A stretch of DNA of 64,000 nucleotides from Saccopteryx bilineata (taxonomy: Eukaryota; Chordata; Mammalia; Chiroptera; Emballonuridae). The position numbers were made by a program, and so were the translations under genes. The stretch covers positions 13,306,997 to 13,370,996 of the forward strand of contig NC_089501.1 in assembly GCF_036850765.1 (NCBI RefSeq), written 5' to 3'. The notes below the pieces were generated by a model. The model saw nothing but the letters and a program-made list of their open reading frames with translations, made no database searches and had not been told where the DNA came from. The number at the start of each line of letters is the position of its first letter. Position 1 is the first letter of the stretch. Below, in pieces: positions 13,187 through 64,000 of this stretch.

Positions 13187-13545
13187 ACTCTGGCCCATTG
13201 GCTCAGTGGTAGAGTGTTGGCCCAGCATGCAAATGTCCCTCGCTCAATTCCCGGTCAGGGCACACAGGAGAAATGATTATCTGCTTTTTCACCCTTCCCC
13301 CTCCCCCTTCTCTCTTCCTCTCTGTTTCTCCCAGTGGCTTGGTTGGTTCAAGTGCATCCCCAGGAGCTGAGAATAGCTAAGTGAAGCCTGGGCCTCAGGT
13401 GCTAAAAATAGCTTTGTTGTAAGCCTGGCCCCAGATGGGCAGAGCATTGGCCCCAGACCAGGGTTGCCAGGTGAATCTCAGTGAGGGTGCATGCGGGAGT
13501 CTGTCTCTCTGTCTCCCCTCCTCTCACTTGGAAAATAAGGGGGGA
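13187..13545 (+). mobile_element. VES-like long tRNA SINE
   Basis: Head 'ctggcccattggctcagtgg', B-box 'gctcaattcccggtcagggc', body ending 'gtgcatgcgggagtctgtct'. A short atccatta repeat is present at both flanks. Confidence 0.88.
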
Positions 13546-14680
13546 AAATCCATTACATAAAGCATAAGTAAAATAAAAGACGTGGAAGCAGGAATAGAGA
13601 AGGAAGGAAAGAAATTTCAGAAAGACACTTGGTCCTTTATAAACAGGAAGAAGAGGGAACTTTCCAATTGTTCATAATAGTCCGTTCCAACTGCTAATGA
13701 GATCCAGGCTTCTAATAACTAATAGATGAACCAGGAGATCTGAGAAGAAAATCAGTAAGTATACAGGCTGCTAAGGGAAGGATTTGGGACTCTTGGCAAC
13801 GTTCCCTCTGTAAAAGGCAGGCCTCCTCAGTGAACAGCTTGGGCAACAATCTGGTGATGCCACTGGAAAACACTACACCGTCTCTCTACCCTAAACCTTT
13901 CCTTCTCTTGAGCTTTTCTAAGATAACAAAGATCTCTGCATCGATGAGGTTTCCAGAGTTTACCCCTGGTCTTCTGTGGAACTGGATTGAAGGTCCTCCC
14001 ATTGATGTCATAGCAGCCCCAGTGACCCTATTTATTCCTCAATACCTACCTCAACATCCCTCTGAAGAGACAGCTGCCTGGGCATGGAACAAACGATTTA
14101 CCCATATTCTTCCAAAACCCCAAAATGTGGAGTTTCAGTGATTACTGATGTCATTTATTCTTTGACATAATTTGGATATTTACCATGTTCTATCCTCTTA
14201 ATCAGAAAGAGAGAAACAGAAACAGAGTGGGGTGGAGAGATTATACACCATAACCAAGATCAGCCACTAGTCAGCACCAGCTGAAGCCACTAGAAGCAGA
14301 ACTAGGCCTTATTTTGAGACTCCTGAGACCGGATCCCTCATAGCAGATTTAACCCATGGTACTATACTAAGTGTAACTTTTATTTATAATTTGATTTCTC
14401 TGCAAATCTAGTAGATTCTGAACTGCCTTTGTATGCTGATGGTCTAGTAAAGATTATTGTTTATTTAATTCAGTACCTTTGGAATTTTAAATACATTCTG
14501 ATCACTGACAAAATATACCTTGTAAGCTTTGTAGAGGATGAAAATGATAGTAAAAGTTCTAACTGAATAAGCTTTGAGGTAAGAAAGTATTCACAAAAGA
14601 CATTTATTTACCTTTCATTTTAGTGATTTCCTGGCCTAACATTTCATGAGAAAAGGAAAATATTTGGTAAATGCCAGCTA
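13546..14680. other. Intergenic, nothing recognised
   Basis: A 103-codon plus-strand frame (13830-14141) has no recognised motif, splice context or upstream signal and is probably chance. The rest shows no feature. Confidence 0.5.
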
Positions 14681-16345
14681 CTGTATTTCCCCATGTATAA
14701 GATGCTCCCATGTATAAGATGCACCTTAATTTTGGGGCCCGAAATTTTTTTTAAAAATGTATTACATAAAGTTATTGAACTCAAGTTTTATTCACCATAA
14801 AATGCAAACAACTCCTCATCACTGTCAAAACGCCCATCCATTAGTTTGTCCTTATCTGTGTCCTCATCACTGTCTTCATATATTGCCTCATCCTCAGTTC
14901 CACCTATGGCATTTGAAATGCCACACTTCTTAAATGACTTGACAACAACCTCAATCTTGATATTATCCCAGAATTTTTTCACCTAGCTACAAACATTTCC
15001 TACAGTTGGTTTCTTCACTCTTCCTGCTGGTGTCAAATTGTCCCCAGAAGACTTAATCCATGGGTTCCATTTGTCTCTAATGGCAGCTTTGAAGGGTTTG
15101 TTAATGCCAATATCAAGTGGTTGGAGCTGGGATGTCAATCCTCCAGGTATAATGGTAAGTTTTTTTGTGTGTGTATGTGTTTTTTGTGTTTTCTTTGCTC
15201 TGTAGCAATCTTCTTTGTGTTTTTGTTATGTGTGCTCTAAACTGATCAAGCACTAATAGGGCAGTTTTGCATAAGAGCCCACCTGGTCTCCTTCTCCAAA
15301 CTTCTAAAAGCAGATCTTCATCCCATCCTGATCCATCCAACCCTTGTCATGAATATGCACAATCATTCCTTGAGGAATGTCTTCTTTCGGCATTGTTCTG
15401 CATTTGAAAATCAGCTTGCTTCCGTTAGCACAACAAGCTAGAACAACTAACTATATAATGGCTCTTTTCAGTGTCCACTCGTCTTCCCAGTGACAGTTTT
15501 CACCCTCTTATTATCAACAGTTCTGTTGTTACTTGGGACATCAAATTGAAGGGGGACTTTGTCCATATTTGCAATCTGACACAATTCAAACTGATGTGTC
15601 TTCCGACATTGAATGACAAAACGGTGAAATTAAGGACCTTCTGCTCATAGCATTCCGGCATCTTTTGGGCAGGTCAGGTGCATGTATGTATGCTCAGTCC
15701 ATTCTGTTTCATGAACCTGAAGCACCAATTGTGTCCTCCTTTGAAATCAGTAACTTCTTTTTCATCAGCAATTTTTCTTGCCTCATGCTGAACCATCTTT
15801 GTGGACACAGGAATTCCAATTGCCCTTTGCTCTTCAATCCATATCTTCAATTCCCTCTCTAAATCAGGCCATTTTGCTGACTTGCCTCTCATGGGCTTCT
15901 TCTGCCGTGGTGTTTTCAGTAGGGTTTCTTCTTCCCGTAGCCAGTCTCGGATTGACTTCTCAGTTGGAGTAGGACCAAACTTATGTTCAGCAGCACGATT
16001 TCCATTCACTTTTGCAAACTGGATCACTTTTAACTTGAATTCATCACTGTACGATAATCTTTTCTGAGCCATTTCTGGGCAGAACGTGGCAAAACATAAC
16101 TTACCATAATATATTGGTAACAATATATTGTGTGAAACAATGAGTGCAAAGACAACAAGCGTGAAAAAATTGGAAACGCAAATAAAAATATCTACAACAA
16201 TGAGCACAAAAACAAGCACAAAAAAGAGGGAAATGCAAGAAAGAAAAACAAAAAACAAAACTACCACCACTGTATAAGGCGCACCAAGTTATTAGACCCC
16301 AACTTTTTCTGAAAAAGCATGCATCTTATACATGAGGAAATATGG
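14681..16345 (-). mobile_element. Near-complete pogo/Tigger-like DNA transposon
   Basis: Inverted ends of about 25 bp (tatttccccatgtataagat at the left; the right end reads atttcctcatgtataagatg on the minus strand) are flanked by TA on both sides (14679-14680, 16346-16347). Length is 1,665 bp. The minus strand carries the remains of a pogo-type transposase: N-terminal helix-turn-helix, CENP-B-like domain, part of the DDE core and an acidic tail, in different frames with stops between. It lies in the same orientation as TRAPPC3L and downstream of it. Confidence 0.9.
14785..16072 (-). pseudogene. Decayed pogo/CENP-B-type transposase
   Basis: The likely start is at 16072-16070 (MAQKRLSYSDEFKLKVIQFA). 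The N-terminal 133 codons are open to 15674. They contain a psq-type DNA-binding helix-turn-helix and then a CENP-B-like DNA-binding half (KWPDLERELKIWIEEQRAIG, HNWCFRFMKQNGLSIH). Further down, 15340-15113 shows LLVLDQFRAHITKTQRRL, matching the DDE-core neighbourhood. 14982-14788 shows KSFKKCGISNAIGGTEDEAI and an acidic stretch, as at the C-terminus of Tigger/POGK-like transposases. These blocks lie in different frames with stops between them, so no intact transposase can be made. The open N-terminal piece could still bind DNA if expressed, but there is no sign that it is. Confidence 0.85.
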
Positions 16346-16749
16346 TATCTAAAAATTGAATAAATTAAATGCTATTTTTAAATGTCTCAGAATTAGCATC
16401 CAAATAATTAGCTTTGCTTTGTTAATTATAAATCAAGAGTAGCTTCAGGAGCCTGGAACTATAAGACAAACCAATATATGAAAAAAAATCATATACACAG
16501 TTTTTCAAAAATATGAGATTGCTAGAAATGGAACTGCTTCTATAGAGAATGCAATGTACAGTATCTAGAAACTATACATAGTGAACTCTATACTGTATAA
16601 TTTTATTCTTTTTTTTCAATGAGAAGAGATAAATGTACCAGCTATATCGGTGACATAGTGGTTTTTTCTTTCTGTTACCATAAATCGATGAAACAAATAG
16701 ATCTCTTAGTCTGGACTATGTAATATGTGCAGTCCATGTTTTCTATCTT

Positions 16750-17558
16750 TTTTTTTTTTTTTTAATAAATTTTTATTAATGGTAATGGGATGACATTAAT
16801 AAATCAGGGTACATATATTCAAAGAAAACATGTCTAGGTTATTTTGTCATCAAATTATGTTGCAAACCCCTCGCCCAAAGTCAGATTGTCCTCCGTCACC
16901 CTCTATCTAATTCTCTGTGCCCCTCCCCCTCCCCCTAACTCTCTCCCTCCCTCCCTCCCATGTCCTCCCTCCCCCCCCCCCACCCTTGGTAACCACCACA
17001 CTCTTGTCCATGTCTCTTAGTCTCATTTTTATGTTCCACCAATGTATGGAATCATGTAGTTCTTGTTTTTTTCTGATTTGCTTATTTCACTCCTTATAAT
17101 GTTATCAAGATCCTACCATTTTGCTGTAAATGATCTGATGTCATCATTTCTGATGGCTGAGTAGTATTCCATAGTGTATATGTGCCACATCTTCTTTATC
17201 CAGTCTTCTATTGAAGGGCTTTTTGGTTGTTTCCATGTCTTGGCCACTGTGAACAGTGCTGCAATGAACATGGGGCTACATGTGTCTTCACGTATCAATG
17301 TTTCTGAGGTTTTGGGGTATATACCCAGTAGAGGGATTGCTGGGTCATAAGGTAGTTCTATTTTCAGTTTTTTGAGGAACCACCATACTTTCCTCCATAA
17401 TGGTTGTACTACTTTACAGTCCCACCAACAGTGAATGAGGGTTCCTTTTTCTCCACAGCCTCTCCAACATTTGCTATTACCCGTCTTGTTGATAATAGCT
17501 AATCTAACAGGAGTGAGGTGGTATCTCATTGTAGTTTTGATTTGCATTTCTCTAATAT
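16750..17558 (-). mobile_element. 5'-truncated LINE-1 3' end with intact target duplication
   Basis: On the minus strand it runs from late ORF2 through a g-rich 3' UTR to a poly(A) tract (a T run from about 16750). Perfect 14-bp duplications, atgttttctatctt, flank it (16736-16749 and 17559-17572). The ORF2 C-terminal frame (17547-17113) is open for 144 codons and has [17 protein letters not shown] and [16 protein letters not shown]. That and the perfect duplication mark a fairly young insertion. Its own AATAAA is at 16777-16772. Confidence 0.95.
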
Positions 17559-17804
17559 ATGTTTTCTATCTTAAGAGGAGTTATTTGTATATGAAATCTT
17601 GACATGAGGTCAAAAGTGTGTGATTTATAAGCAAAAGAAAAAAAACAGCTTTATATCCTAGTGTACTGCATTTCAAATTTCTGGCTGATTTATAATCCTT
17701 TTAAAGCTCATGCTAGAAGGCGATTCAAAATTTCAATGGCTGTATATGTTTAGCTAATATTAATTCCTCATCTGGTCAGCCTGTGGCATTTTGCCTACTA
17801 GTCT

Positions 17805-64000
<46,196 letters not shown>

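Noticed and set aside
13830..14141. 103-codon plus-strand frame
   Set aside because: No recognised family and no coding signal beyond its length; chance is enough.

Overview
This is mammalian nuclear DNA, almost certainly from a bat. Two protein genes occupy it: TRAPPC3L (minus strand, spliced, 5' end outside the window) and CALHM5 (plus strand, complete in two coding exons). The order and orientation match human 6q22.1 as I know it. The bat call rests on tRNA-derived SINEs. Some are a long form related to VES, with a head like 'ctggccggttggctcag' and a 350-380 bp body. Others resemble Rhin-1, with a head like 'gcctgaccaggcggtggcg' and the phrase 'aagcaatcaatgaacaact'. The Rhin-1-like copies suggest a horseshoe or leaf-nosed bat lineage (moderate confidence, from memory of these families). 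Recently mobile hAT and mariner DNA transposons with readable target duplications also fit a bat.

Layout. Positions 1-17.8 kb are intergenic, downstream of TRAPPC3L. They hold SINEs, hAT elements, an almost complete but decayed pogo/Tigger-like transposon (14.7-16.3 kb) and a fairly young 5'-truncated L1 (16.75-17.56 kb). The last TRAPPC3L exon is at 17.8-17.9 kb and the next at 21.5-21.6 kb. A 37.8 kb intron follows, containing all of CALHM5 (24.9-29.8 kb) on the opposite strand, then about 29 kb of repeats: MITEs, SINE clusters, L1 pieces and microsatellites. Two further TRAPPC3L exons lie at 59.4-59.5 and 62.9-63.0 kb. The first coding exon was not found and should lie beyond 64 kb.

The genes. 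CALHM5 encodes a four-pass large-pore channel-family protein of 309 residues, the usual length, with an intact frame and canonical splice sites. TRAPPC3L is a paralogue of the Bet3/TRAPPC3 subunit of the TRAPP vesicle-tethering complexes. The four visible exons encode 167 residues with compatible phases and GT/AG borders, and look functional. The nested arrangement is positional; nothing in the sequence shows a shared pathway.

I saw no CRISPR array, operon, functional tRNA/rRNA gene or other bacterial-type system, and no convincing undescribed system. The most unusual items are nested and rearranged mobile elements, one target site used twice by SINEs, and a C-rich block at 46.1-46.8 kb that I could not identify. 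Most of the roughly 100 open frames of 60-180 codons fall in repeats or are chance frames.
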